Positions 1-7,523 of a stretch of DNA of 35,861 nucleotides are shown piece by piece (the stretch's first letter is position 1; every line of letters starts with the position of its first letter). The position numbers and the translations under genes are program-made. Where the stretch lies: contig LGGM01000008.1 of assembly GCA_001509345.1 (NCBI GenBank), forward strand, positions 1 through 35,861, in the 5' to 3' direction. Source of the stretch: Clostridiales bacterium 38_11. Its GTDB lineage: Bacteria; Bacillota; Clostridia; Tissierellales; Dethiosulfatibacteraceae. The notes beneath the pieces were generated by a model. It was not told the DNA's origin. It made no database searches and saw only the letters and a list, made by a program, of their open reading frames with translations.

Positions 1-78
1 ATTTTGTGTATATCGCTTAGTCAGGCAAATTTTATAAATATATAAGAAGTTGAATGTTTCACAATGTAATGATATCTT

Positions 79-154
<76 letters not shown>

Positions 155-168
155 TATTTCCATATTTA

Positions 169-254
169 GGAAGGGTTCCCGAGTTGGCCAAAGGGGACGG
201 ACTGTAAATCCGTTAGCACCGCTTTCACTGGTTCGAATCCAGTCCCTTCCACCA
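169..254 (+). tRNA. tRNA-Tyr (anticodon GTA)
   Basis: A class II tRNA of 86 nt with a long variable arm. The acceptor is GGAAGGG/CCCTTCC, the anticodon is GTA within CTGTAAA, the T loop is TTCGAAT and CCA is encoded. Confidence 0.96.
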
Positions 255-266
255 TATTTTCACCAA

Positions 267-341
267 GCGGAAGTGGCTCAGTGGTAGAGCATCGCCTTGC
301 CAAGGCGAGGGTCGCGAGTTCGAATCTCGTCTTCCGCTCCA
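267..341 (+). tRNA. tRNA-Gly (anticodon GCC)
   Basis: The acceptor is GCGGAAG/CTTCCGC, the anticodon loop is TTGCCAA, the T loop is the normal TTCGAAT, the discriminator is T and CCA is encoded. Its UCCA 3' end complements the UGGA of the T-box bulge in the glyS leader of this window. Confidence 0.96.
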
Positions 342-373
342 CTTTTTAAAATAATCAAAAATTAATCCAATTT

Positions 374-447
374 GCGGGTGTAGCTCAGTGGTAGAGCCCT
401 AGCCTTCCAAGCTAGTCGCGAGGGTCCGATTCCCTTCACCCGCTCCA
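374..447 (+). tRNA. tRNA-Gly (anticodon TCC), atypical T loop
   Basis: The acceptor is GCGGGTG/CACCCGC, the anticodon loop is CTTCCAA, the discriminator is T and CCA is encoded. Total length is 74 nt with a 4-nt variable loop. The T loop reads TCCGATT, so the base at position 55 (normally U, converted to pseudouridine) is C. The D loop keeps its GG pair. This is the tRNA that reads GGA/GGG codons. Confidence 0.94.
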
Positions 448-452
448 ATAAT

Positions 453-529
453 GCACTCGTAGCTCAGTTGGATAGAGCAACGGACTTCTAATCCGTGTGC
501 CGGGGGTTCGAATCCCTCCGGGTGCACCA
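453..529 (+). tRNA. tRNA-Arg (anticodon TCT)
   Basis: The acceptor is GCACTCG/CGGGTGC with one T-G wobble. The anticodon is TCT within CTTCTAA, the T loop is TTCGAAT and CCA is encoded. It decodes AGA/AGG. Confidence 0.95.
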
Positions 530-546
530 TTTACTAGGAAGATAGA

Positions 547-622
547 TGGGGCGTAGCCAAGTCGGTAAGGCACTAGACTTTGACTCTAGCATCCGTAGGT
601 TCGAGTCCTGCCGCCCCAGCCA
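547..622 (+). tRNA. tRNA-Gln (anticodon TTG)
   Basis: The acceptor is TGGGGCG/CGCCCCA, the anticodon is TTG within CTTTGAC, the discriminator is G and CCA is encoded. Confidence 0.95.
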
Positions 623-634
623 ATTTTATATCAT

Positions 635-710
635 GACCCATTAGCTCAGTTGGTAGAGCATCTGACTTTTAATCAGGGTGTCCCGCGTTCGAGTCGCGGA
701 TGGGTCACCA
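635..710 (+). tRNA. tRNA-Lys (anticodon TTT)
   Basis: The acceptor is GACCCAT/ATGGGTC, the anticodon loop is CTTTTAA, the T loop is TTCGAGT and CCA is encoded. Confidence 0.95.
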
Positions 711-715
711 AAAAT

Positions 716-804
716 GGAGAGGTACCGAAGCGGTCATAACGGGGCGGTCTTGAAAACCGTTAGGGTGTAAGCCCACGTGGGTTCGAATCCCACCCTCTCC
801 GCCA
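716..804 (+). tRNA. tRNA-Ser (anticodon TGA)
   Basis: A class II tRNA of 89 nt with a long variable arm. The acceptor is GGAGAGG/CCTCTCC, the anticodon is TGA, the discriminator is G and CCA is encoded. Confidence 0.95.
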
Positions 805-811
805 ATCTTCA

Positions 812-901
812 GGAGAAGTACTCAAGTGGCTGAAGAGGCTCCCCTGCTAAGGGAGTAGGTCTTAACAGGGCGCGAGGGTTCAAATCCCTCCTTCTCCGCC
901 A
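812..901 (+). tRNA. tRNA-Ser (anticodon GCT)
   Basis: A class II tRNA of 90 nt with a long variable arm. The acceptor is GGAGAAG/CTTCTCC, the anticodon is GCT, the T loop is TTCAAAT and CCA is encoded. It decodes AGC/AGU and complements the neighbouring TGA isoacceptor. Confidence 0.95.
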
Positions 902-945
902 GACTTAGTTGTTCTGATGGAGTGTCTTATAGATCTACAGATCAG

Positions 946-1021
946 AGGGGTGTAGTTCAGTTGGTAGAACGTCGGTCTCCAAAACCGAATGTCGTGGGTT
1001 CAAGTCCTGCCACCCCTGCCA
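946..1021 (+). tRNA. tRNA-Trp (anticodon CCA)
   Basis: The acceptor is AGGGGTG/CACCCCT, the anticodon is CCA within CTCCAAA, the discriminator is G and CCA is encoded. Confidence 0.95.
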
Positions 1022-1091
1022 ATTACGCAGAAGAGAATGGGTAGAGACTGGATTCAAGTCGTATCAATGCATCAATGTATTATTGTATTGT

Positions 1092-1168
1092 CGGGGTGTA
1101 GCGCAGCTTGGTAGCGCATCTGGTTTGGGACCAGAGGGCCGCGGGTTCAAATCCTGCCGCCCCGACCA
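1092..1168 (+). tRNA. tRNA-Pro (anticodon TGG)
   Basis: The acceptor is CGGGGTG/CGCCCCG, the anticodon is TGG, the T loop is TTCAAAT, the discriminator is A and CCA is encoded. A 70-nt spacer separates it from tRNA-Trp, longer than the other gaps in the cluster. Confidence 0.95.
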
Positions 1169-1173
1169 TTTAA

Positions 1174-1250
1174 GGGCTTATAGCTCAGCAGGTTAGAGTG
1201 CACGCCTGATAAGCGTGAGGTCGGTGGTTCGAGTCCACCTAAGCCCACCA
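1174..1250 (+). tRNA. tRNA-Ile (anticodon GAT)
   Basis: The acceptor is GGGCTTA/TAAGCCC, the anticodon is GAT, the T loop is TTCGAGT, the discriminator is A and CCA is encoded. Confidence 0.95.
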
Positions 1251-1257
1251 TCATTTA

Positions 1258-1334
1258 GGGCCTTTAGCTCAGTTGGTTAGAGCGCCCGGCTCATAACCGG
1301 TAGGTCTGGGGTTCGAGTCCCTGAAGGCCCACCA
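1258..1334 (+). tRNA. CAT-anticodon tRNA (elongator Met or tRNA-Ile2)
   Basis: The acceptor GGGCCTT/AAGGCCC has a normal first pair, which excludes initiator Met. The anticodon loop is CTCATAA, the T loop is TTCGAGT and CCA is encoded. Base pairs 4-69 and 5-68 are both C-G. These are the acceptor determinants described for TilS recognition in E. coli tRNA-Ile2, where elongator Met carries U4-A69 and A5-U68. I therefore lean towards the isoleucine tRNA that becomes lysidine-modified to read AUA, but the sequence alone cannot settle it. Confidence 0.9.
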
Positions 1335-1335
1335 C

Positions 1336-1411
<76 letters not shown>

Positions 1412-1430
1412 ACCAACCTGAATGGTGAAG

Positions 1431-1464
1431 AAACAATCCTTTCGTAACGAAAGGATTGTTTTTT
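1431..1464 (+). terminator. Intrinsic terminator of the tRNA cluster
   Basis: A 14-bp perfect stem, AAACAATCCTTTCG against CGAAAGGATTGTTT, has a 3-base apical loop and runs into a T tract. It closes the tRNA transcript before the promoter of the next gene. Confidence 0.9.
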
Positions 1465-1468
1465 AGTG

Positions 1469-1497
1469 TTGATAAGTTTTTTCATTATTGATAGAAT
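1469..1497 (+). promoter_or_regulatory. Putative sigma-A promoter of the MBL-fold gene
   Basis: TTGATA and TAGAAT are separated by 17 bases, just after the tRNA terminator and about 30 bases before the start codon at 1529. Inferred from pattern only. Confidence 0.6.
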
Positions 1498-1528
1498 ATT
1501 TAAAATACTACTATTAGTGGAGGCATGT

Positions 1529-2584
1529 ATGAAAGTGTTTTCGAAGGCTTTAAATCAGAATCACCAACATTACTTCCAATATGATATTATAGATTCAATG
1601 GATATTTATCTGATCAACAATCCGGTCGATTTTTATGGAATGAATTATGGGTTTGCAGCATGGCTGTTGGTTGATAATAAAAATGGCATTAATATCCTTG
1701 TGGAAATTGGCCCGGCGGCAGCTATCGATATCGTACAGGATACGATTGAAACGCTTGGTGTCAAAAAAATAGATTTTATCCTATTAACACACATTCATTT
1801 GGATCATGCAGGTGGATTGGGTCATATTCTGAAGTACTATCCGGAAGCGATGGTTTATGCGTCAGAAAAAGGAAGGAAGCATATTATTGAACCGGATAAA
1901 TTGTGGGATAGCAGTGTCAAAGTGCTGGGGAAGAGACTGACTGATGCGTACCAAAAAACAATCGGAATTCCTGAAAAAAACGTATTAAAGGATAAGCCAT
2001 CTATTGAAGGACTGTCAATTATTAAAACTCCAGGGCATGCACCGCACCATGAAACCTTTATATTTGAAAGGGAGGGTGTCCAATTGATTTTTTGCGGTGA
2101 GGCAGCAGGGATGATTTATGGAAGAGCAGAGAGAAAACTGGTGCTGGGGGATGGCATTGATAATGAGCCTGATTTTATCTATTTATATCCTGCGACCATA
2201 TATAGATTTGAGTATGACGTAAGCGACAACTCTTTAAAGAAGCTCATATCATTAGCTCATGATGAAAATTGTTATTTGTTTTACAGTCATTATGGTGCAG
2301 CGGAAGATGGCAAAAAGATGCTTGAAGCAAATCATGCACAATTGGTTTTCTGGAAAGATATGATAGAAAAAGAAGTTAAAAAACGTATTGAAAATGAGGA
2401 AAATCCGCTTGATATGGAATTTCTGAAAGAGATTGCATTCCAATTGATGAAATCAGATTTGCATTTGAAGGATTATGTTCATTATAGGGAGGATGTGAAA
2501 AGGGCTCAGTTTAGATATATACTCAATTCTGTCTATGGAATTGCTGATTGGGCTATCAGAAACTACCACAAGGAACGAGCCTGA
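1529..2584 (+). CDS. Metallo-beta-lactamase-fold hydrolase, substrate unknown
   Basis: The 351-residue protein carries the metal-binding motif THIHLDHAGG at about residues 87-96 (H88, H90, D92, H93). It also has a second histidine-rich segment, KTPGHAPHHE, and a later YSHYG segment, as expected for a dinuclear-metal hydrolase of the MBL superfamily. No signal peptide or membrane segment is visible, so it should be cytosolic. The start at 1529 is chosen because GGAGG lies five bases upstream; an in-frame ATG at 1466 overlaps the tRNA terminator and has no ribosome binding site. The C-terminal 90 residues are charged and helical with no recognised motif. It stands alone between the tRNA cluster and a convergent nuclease gene, so context gives no substrate. 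Superfamily membership is firm; thioesterase, lactonase or phosphodiesterase activity are all possible. Confidence 0.85.
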   Translation: MKVFSKALNQNHQHYFQYDIIDSMDIYLINNPVDFYGMNYGFAAWLLVDNKNGINILVEIGPAAAIDIVQDTIETLGVKKIDFILLTHIHLDHAGGLGHILKYYPEAMVYASEKGRKHIIEPDKLWDSSVKVLGKRLTDAYQKTIGIPEKNVLKDKPSIEGLSIIKTPGHAPHHETFIFEREGVQLIFCGEAAGMIYGRAERKLVLGDGIDNEPDFIYLYPATIYRFEYDVSDNSLKKLISLAHDENCYLFYSHYGAAEDGKKMLEANHAQLVFWKDMIEKEVKKRIENEENPLDMEFLKEIAFQLMKSDLHLKDYVHYREDVKRAQFRYILNSVYGIADWAIRNYHKERA

Positions 2585-2589
2585 TCAGT

Positions 2590-3549
2590 CTATTTTGAAT
2601 GTGTTTCCAGAAGAAGTCTGGAAAGCAAAAGGAGATTTTTGTCATTGATGGAATGGTTATTTTCCAATATTAGATATTTTTCGTATCTCGATAGGCCATA
2701 TTCCTTAAGACTTATATACTTGATATATTCTTCATCGTTGTTAAAACCCTCTCTGACCAGCAATTCAAATTCAATTTTTGCTGATTGTTTGGACCATAAG
2801 AATTTGTACAATAGGGAGTTGACAATCAGGTCATATTCAATAACCGGAAAGCATGAGAGGCTGAATTTGATGCTGTTTCTTTTAACTTGAATTTTTTTTT
2901 TGCTAAGATTTAGCGTGTTATAGGATGGCTTTTCCATGATAATCGAGCCTCTGGAAACATGTTTGTTGACATAGCTGAATACACATGGAAGGCTTAGAAC
3001 ATCTTCACGATTATGCACCAGCATCAAATCGAGGTATTCTTCCTTCGGTGTGATTTTATAGGATTTGTATAGTCTGATTAAATCCTCCCCATCCAATTGG
3101 TCTGTTCTATTGATATCCATGGATTTTTCAATGGTTTTTAGTTTGAAATTATCCAAACCTTTTGGAAGACCCGATTTTTTAACCTGTAAGTATAGGTCTA
3201 TAAGGGTCTTTTGATCCAAATTAGAAATCACATCATGTTTTTTACATTTGTTTTCATAGAAAGGGATATCAAATGCATTGCCATTGTAGGTAACAATATA
3301 TTTTTTTTGCATAAAATGGTTTGAAATAAATAACACCAGATTTTTTTCAGAGTCTGATGTGTCACCAAAGAATTGCTCGATAACATAATGTGAGTTTTCA
3401 TTATATAAAACACTACAAAGAAAAATGTTGGAATAAACCCTTGAAAGACCAGTTGTTTCAATATCAAAAAATATGGAATTCTGAAGTATGTGTGGATCAA
3501 TATGTAAATCTTGATGGAATTCTTTTGTTATAATTTCTTTAAATATCAC
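2590..3549 (-). CDS. YprB-like ribonuclease H-fold 3'-5' exonuclease
   Basis: The 319-residue protein has the DEDD exonuclease signature: FFDIETTGL (D29, E31), YNGNAFDIPFYE (D94) and HNREDVLSL (H179, D183). This spacing and the short length match the YprB family of RNase H-like exonucleases found in many Firmicutes. The substrate is unproven, with single-strand nucleic acid expected. The start is GTG at 3549, with AAGGA about eight bases upstream on the minus strand. The gene is convergent with the MBL-fold gene with a five-base gap and no visible terminator between them, so transcriptional interference is possible. The C-terminal third (about residues 200-319) has no motif I recognise. Confidence 0.82.
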   Translation of the reverse strand: MIFKEIITKEFHQDLHIDPHILQNSIFFDIETTGLSRVYSNIFLCSVLYNENSHYVIEQFFGDTSDSEKNLVLFISNHFMQKKYIVTYNGNAFDIPFYENKCKKHDVISNLDQKTLIDLYLQVKKSGLPKGLDNFKLKTIEKSMDINRTDQLDGEDLIRLYKSYKITPKEEYLDLMLVHNREDVLSLPCVFSYVNKHVSRGSIIMEKPSYNTLNLSKKKIQVKRNSIKFSLSCFPVIEYDLIVNSLLYKFLWSKQSAKIEFELLVREGFNNDEEYIKYISLKEYGLSRYEKYLILENNHSINDKNLLLLSRLLLETHSK

Positions 3550-3573
3550 GGATTCGTCCTTGATTTTGTCTTG

Positions 3574-3603
3574 TTGGATTATTAGTGCTTTTATTAGTAT
3601 AAT
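3574..3603 (+). promoter_or_regulatory. Putative sigma-A promoter of comEC-holA
   Basis: TTGGAT and a perfect TATAAT are separated by 18 bases, ending 20 bases before the comEC start codon. The predicted leader is very short. Confidence 0.55.
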
Positions 3604-3623
3604 ATATTTGTTAAACTATTGGT

Positions 3624-6032
3624 ATGGGAAATCTTACATTATTTGCAGCTTTGTCTCTAATCATGGGTATATTGTCAGGATACTCACAATATTTGAATGT
3701 TTTTATGGTGATCGCCCTTCTGCCGATTTTGCTGGCTACGGGATGTCATTTGATTAAAAATAAGAATAGATGCGTCTTCGCACTTTTTTTATTGTCTTTT
3801 TTTGTGTTTGGTTATTTTGCCACATTAAATGATGCGGCCAATCCTCTTGAAAATCACTATGGGAAAGAGGCCTCAGTTTCAGGAATCATCAAAACCATCA
3901 ATCGTTATGATGATTCAAGAGAGTATATGTCGGTCGTGATTGAGAGTGAGATAAGGATAGAAGACATTGGGTTTAATGAGAATTTGCTGGTTTACATAAA
4001 AAGAAATAAAGACATTTCACCTGGTATGTCAATCACAGGAATCGGACAACTATCCAAACCCAATAGAGCCACTAACTTTTTAGAGTTTGACTACCGGAAC
4101 TATCTTAATAGTCAAGGTATAAGAGCTATCTTCTTTATGGATGAAGGCTTCGAGGTTGATCAAAAAATCAGATTCAACTACAAAATTCAAAACAGTTTTC
4201 AGCAATATATCACATCAGTCTTGGATAATAATCTCAACATAGAGGAATCAAACCTCTTGAAGGGCATATTGTTAGGTGACAGGACTTATATTGATGAAGA
4301 AATACTTTCAAATATAAGAAAATTGGGAGTTGCCCATATTCTAGCTATCTCAGGCCTACATATCGGGATTATAATTCTTTCATTGAATAGCATACTGCGG
4401 GCATTGAGATTGAAAAGATCTGTCAGAATTGCTATCAGCCTTCTTATCTCATGGGTATATGGATATCTAATTGGATTTCCAGCTTCTGTATCAAGGGCTT
4501 TGATTATGACGAGTGTCATATCAATCGGCTATTTGTCTCATCGACGATATAATCCCTTGAATTCTATGATAGTTACTATGATGGCTATGTTGATTTTCAA
4601 ACCGCTCTGGCTATTTGACATAGGCTTTCAATTGTCTTTTGCAGCGGTAGCATCAATAATCACTTATTTAAAGTTTGTGGATATTTATTCATTGCACAGA
4701 TTTTCAACGGGATTGGTCCTTTTGATTATTATCCAGCTCTTTACGCTACCTATTAGTATTTATTATTTCAATTATTTTCCATTGTTGAGCCTGATGGCCA
4801 ACATGATTTTCATTCCGATTGTGTCTTATATTCTTTCAATTACCATCCTTGCATTGGGCATCAATCTGATTATTCCTTGGATTGCGTCTGTCCTTCTGCT
4901 GCCTGTAAATTTTGGCCTGATGTTGATCGTATGGCTTTCTGAAAGTCTTATGATGTTTCCAATCAACGGATTTGATGTACCATCTCCAACTATTTCGGAA
5001 ATCACGTTGTATTATATGCTCTTGTGTTTTGTTATTTTCCTGGCCTTGAATCGGAACGAAAAATATCGATTCAAAAAACTCTATCTTGTTATGGCTTCTA
5101 CTGTTATTATATACATAGGAATATTCCTATTGATTCCAACTATTTTCAACAATCATCTTAGAATATCATTTATAGATACAGGACAAGGCTTATCATCGCT
5201 AATTCAGTATAAGAACATCAACTTCATGGTGGATGCAGGTGGAGAGATATCTGGGGAATATCAAAAGACGGATTATATCTTTCCTGAATATCTGATAAAA
5301 AGGGGCATTAGAAAATTAGACACTATTTTCTTATCTCATTACCATCGTGATCATTATAGTGGTATCAATAAAATCAGTGAATATATTGACCTCAAAAGTT
5401 TCACATCCGGATATCACAATGACGAGCTTCTCTCGGATTTGGGTCAAACAAAACGATATCAGATTAATGCAGGTGATGAATTGATTATAGATGAAGATCT
5501 GAAATTGGATGTACTGTGGCCTCGTAAAGGTTATATTGCTGAAGATGAGAATCAAAATTCCCTGGTGATGATGCTTCGCTACAGAGACTTCAGGATCCTA
5601 TTTACAGGGGATATCAACCAAGATGTTGAGGGTATCATTAAGGATGATTTAAGACATGCTGATATAGTTGTTGTCCCACATCATGGTAGTAACACCTCTT
5701 CGGGGAAGGAATTTATTGATGGGACTAGTCCAAAGTATGGTATTATAAGCTATGGTGACAATAATTACGGGTTACCCAGTGAAGAAGTCATCAAAAGATA
5801 CGAAGAATCTGACGTCAATCTTCTTTCTACCTACGAGCAAGGAGAAATCATTATCAATGTATATCGAAACAGCAGTTACAATATCTTAGTCTTTCATGAA
5901 AAGCCGGATTACAATTTTTTCTTATTTTTTATTCTAAGCGGGTTTTTTGTGTTTTTTACTTGCCAAGTCACAGTATTGAAAAGGAGTACAGCCTATTATG
6001 AAATACAAGAATATCATGGTATTGACTGGTGA
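3624..6032 (+). CDS. comEC: ComEC/Rec2 DNA-internalisation channel protein
   Basis: This 802-residue polytopic protein has the ComEC layout. Membrane segments lie at the N terminus (about residues 5-65), followed by a soluble DUF4131-like region, a central multi-helix competence domain containing LGVAHILAISGLHIGI, and a C-terminal metallo-beta-lactamase domain with SHYHRDHYSG (H572, H574, D576, H577), LFTGDI and VVVPHHGS. In transformable bacteria ComEC carries single-stranded DNA across the membrane. The start is fixed by an upstream in-frame stop (TAA 3612-3614), and the ribosome binding site is weak. An extra hydrophobic segment (YNFFLFFILSGFFVFF) follows the MBL domain near the C terminus, which is not usual. 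The last 35 bases overlap holA. comEA and comEB, its usual partners, are not upstream here. Confidence 0.93.
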   Translation: MGNLTLFAALSLIMGILSGYSQYLNVFMVIALLPILLATGCHLIKNKNRCVFALFLLSFFVFGYFATLNDAANPLENHYGKEASVSGIIKTINRYDDSREYMSVVIESEIRIEDIGFNENLLVYIKRNKDISPGMSITGIGQLSKPNRATNFLEFDYRNYLNSQGIRAIFFMDEGFEVDQKIRFNYKIQNSFQQYITSVLDNNLNIEESNLLKGILLGDRTYIDEEILSNIRKLGVAHILAISGLHIGIIILSLNSILRALRLKRSVRIAISLLISWVYGYLIGFPASVSRALIMTSVISIGYLSHRRYNPLNSMIVTMMAMLIFKPLWLFDIGFQLSFAAVASIITYLKFVDIYSLHRFSTGLVLLIIIQLFTLPISIYYFNYFPLLSLMANMIFIPIVSYILSITILALGINLIIPWIASVLLLPVNFGLMLIVWLSESLMMFPINGFDVPSPTISEITLYYMLLCFVIFLALNRNEKYRFKKLYLVMASTVIIYIGIFLLIPTIFNNHLRISFIDTGQGLSSLIQYKNINFMVDAGGEISGEYQKTDYIFPEYLIKRGIRKLDTIFLSHYHRDHYSGINKISEYIDLKSFTSGYHNDELLSDLGQTKRYQINAGDELIIDEDLKLDVLWPRKGYIAEDENQNSLVMMLRYRDFRILFTGDINQDVEGIIKDDLRHADIVVVPHHGSNTSSGKEFIDGTSPKYGIISYGDNNYGLPSEEVIKRYEESDVNLLSTYEQGEIIINVYRNSSYNILVFHEKPDYNFFLFFILSGFFVFFTCQVTVLKRSTAYYEIQEYHGIDW

Positions 6033-6993
6033 TGAGCTATTCTTGATTGATTATTTTATATCCAGTATAAAGAAGCAATACATTGATGGAATGGAAGACA
6101 TGAATCTGCACAAGGCGGAGACTATCAAAGGCAATGTGGAAGAATTGGTGAATTTCATGAACACTGTCCCTTTTTTAGTGGAGAAAAAAGTGTTGGTTAT
6201 AGAAAACTGCGAATTTTTAACGTCAAAAAAAAGCCTTGCATCTGATGATGAGAAAAAACTTATAGCCTATATCAATCACAGAATTGACAATAATATCATG
6301 ATATTCAATTGCTATAACACAAAGTTGGATAGTAGAAAAAAGCTCTATAAAGAGCTGATTAAGGTGGGATCAATAGTCAATTTTCCTAAATTCGGCATCA
6401 ATGAGCTGAAGAGCTGGATAACAACATATCTCAGCAACAACGCAAGAAATATCAAGGACTCCGATGCTTTCTATCTGACGGAGATTATCGGCTATTTGGA
6501 TTACGAAAGCCTGCTGAATTTGTACGATGTTAAAAACGAGTTGAATAAATTGATAGGATATACGGAGAAAGACCAAACGATTTCTATGGATGACATCAAT
6601 CGAGTGGTCAAGCCATCAATCGAAAACAATATATTCAAATTGGTTGACAATATATGTGAAGGGAATACCAATAAAGCTTATGAGATGGTTGAAGATATGA
6701 TTGAAAACAGTGTAGCTGCCCCATATATTTTTCATATGATTGCCAGGCATTATAGACTTTTGCTAATGATTGTGACTATGGAACAAGACGGGCTGGGACA
6801 GGCTGAGATGATGAAATCGACTAATCTGAGAAGTTATGCTTTCCATAAAATGAGAAAGCAGATCAGAATGGCAGGGGATCTTAAAATCCGAGAGATATAT
6901 GATATGTGTTATACTTATGATAAAAGAAGCAAAATTGGATTGCTGGATATAGAAACAGGTATCAAAATGATTATCTCGTTTGCTAAAAAATAA
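5998..6993 (+). CDS. holA: DNA polymerase III delta subunit
   Basis: HolA is the delta subunit of the clamp loader, which opens the sliding clamp and loads it on DNA. The 331 residues begin with the family's IMVLTGDELFLIDYF segment and end with the helical collar region. Length is close to the usual 340. The start at 5998 is preceded by AAGGAG at 5981-5986, located inside the 3' end of comEC, so the two genes overlap by 35 bases and are probably translationally linked. The order comEC-holA-rpsT, with rpsT reversed, matches B. subtilis comEC-yqeN-rpsT. A shared bidirectional terminator follows. Confidence 0.92.
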   Translation: MKYKNIMVLTGDELFLIDYFISSIKKQYIDGMEDMNLHKAETIKGNVEELVNFMNTVPFLVEKKVLVIENCEFLTSKKSLASDDEKKLIAYINHRIDNNIMIFNCYNTKLDSRKKLYKELIKVGSIVNFPKFGINELKSWITTYLSNNARNIKDSDAFYLTEIIGYLDYESLLNLYDVKNELNKLIGYTEKDQTISMDDINRVVKPSIENNIFKLVDNICEGNTNKAYEMVEDMIENSVAAPYIFHMIARHYRLLLMIVTMEQDGLGQAEMMKSTNLRSYAFHKMRKQIRMAGDLKIREIYDMCYTYDKRSKIGLLDIETGIKMIISFAKK

Positions 6994-7016
6994 AACCAGG
7001 GTCACCTGGTTTTTAT
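6993..7016. terminator. Bidirectional terminator between holA and rpsT
   Basis: The stem AAACCAGG/CCTGGTTT with a 4-base loop is flanked by a T run on the + strand and by a T-rich run on the minus strand. It can end both the comEC-holA and the opposing rpsT transcripts. Confidence 0.85.
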
Positions 7017-7018
7017 GC

Positions 7019-7282
7019 TTATGCGATCGTATTTAGCCTCTTTGTCAATCTGCCTACTTTTCTAGCAGCTGTATTTGAGTGTATTGTACTTTTTGTTGAA
7101 GCTCTGTTTATTTTTTTCTGTATAAGGGATAACAATTCCTTAGCTGAATCATAGTTGTTTGCGTTAACCGCTACTTCAAATTTCTTTATATAAGTTTTGA
7201 TTTCTGATTTTCTGCTTCTATTGATATCGTTTCTTTTTGCGTTAACTAGAATTCTTTTTTTAGCTGATTTAATATTTGCCAT
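7019..7282 (-). CDS. rpsT: Small ribosomal subunit protein bS20
   Basis: The 87-residue basic protein begins MANIKSAKKR and ends in a lysine/arginine-rich helix (KVGRLTKRLN), typical of S20, which binds 16S rRNA early in 30S assembly. The ATG at 7282 is chosen over an in-frame GTG nine bases upstream because the strong site GAAGGAGGTG lies about eight bases before this ATG and overlaps the GTG. It is transcribed opposite to its neighbours from its own promoter. Confidence 0.96.
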   Translation of the reverse strand: MANIKSAKKRILVNAKRNDINRSRKSEIKTYIKKFEVAVNANNYDSAKELLSLIQKKINRASTKSTIHSNTAARKVGRLTKRLNTIA

Positions 7283-7350
7283 GGAATTCACCTCCTTCAG
7301 TGCATTATATCTATTTTCATAAAGTTATATTAAAATTTCGCGACTTTTAA

Positions 7351-7379
7351 ATTATACAGTCTTAATTCTAAAAAATCAA
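7351..7379 (-). promoter_or_regulatory. Sigma-A promoter of rpsT
   Basis: On the minus strand TTGATT and a perfect TATAAT are separated by 17 bases. The leader to the rpsT start is about 60 bases. A second TATAAT-like box lies nearer the gene (7304-7309) but lacks a -35 partner. Confidence 0.75.
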
Positions 7380-7463
7380 CATAAATTTTCAGAAAAATCC
7401 TTCTAATTTCATTATCAAAAGAATTATATTACATATTAGTCGAAATTTCAATACAAAATCGTC

Positions 7464-7492
7464 TTTAAAAGATAGAGATTATCTGTTATAAT
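7464..7492 (+). promoter_or_regulatory. Putative promoter of lepA-hemW
   Basis: TTTAAA and a perfect TATAAT are separated by 17 bases, giving a leader of about 25 bases before the GTG start of lepA. The remainder of the rpsT-lepA gap (7292-7523) shows nothing else that I recognise. Confidence 0.55.
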
Positions 7493-7523
7493 TACATTCG
7501 GATTATATACATAGGAGGGACAA

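Noticed and set aside
1022-1091. Possible decayed tRNA gene between tRNA-Trp and tRNA-Pro (ATTCAAGTC resembles a T loop)
   Set aside because: No acceptor, D or anticodon arm can be paired around it.
3560-3757. Short open frame overlapping the start of comEC
   Set aside because: It has no ribosome binding site, and the comEC frame has clear homology throughout.
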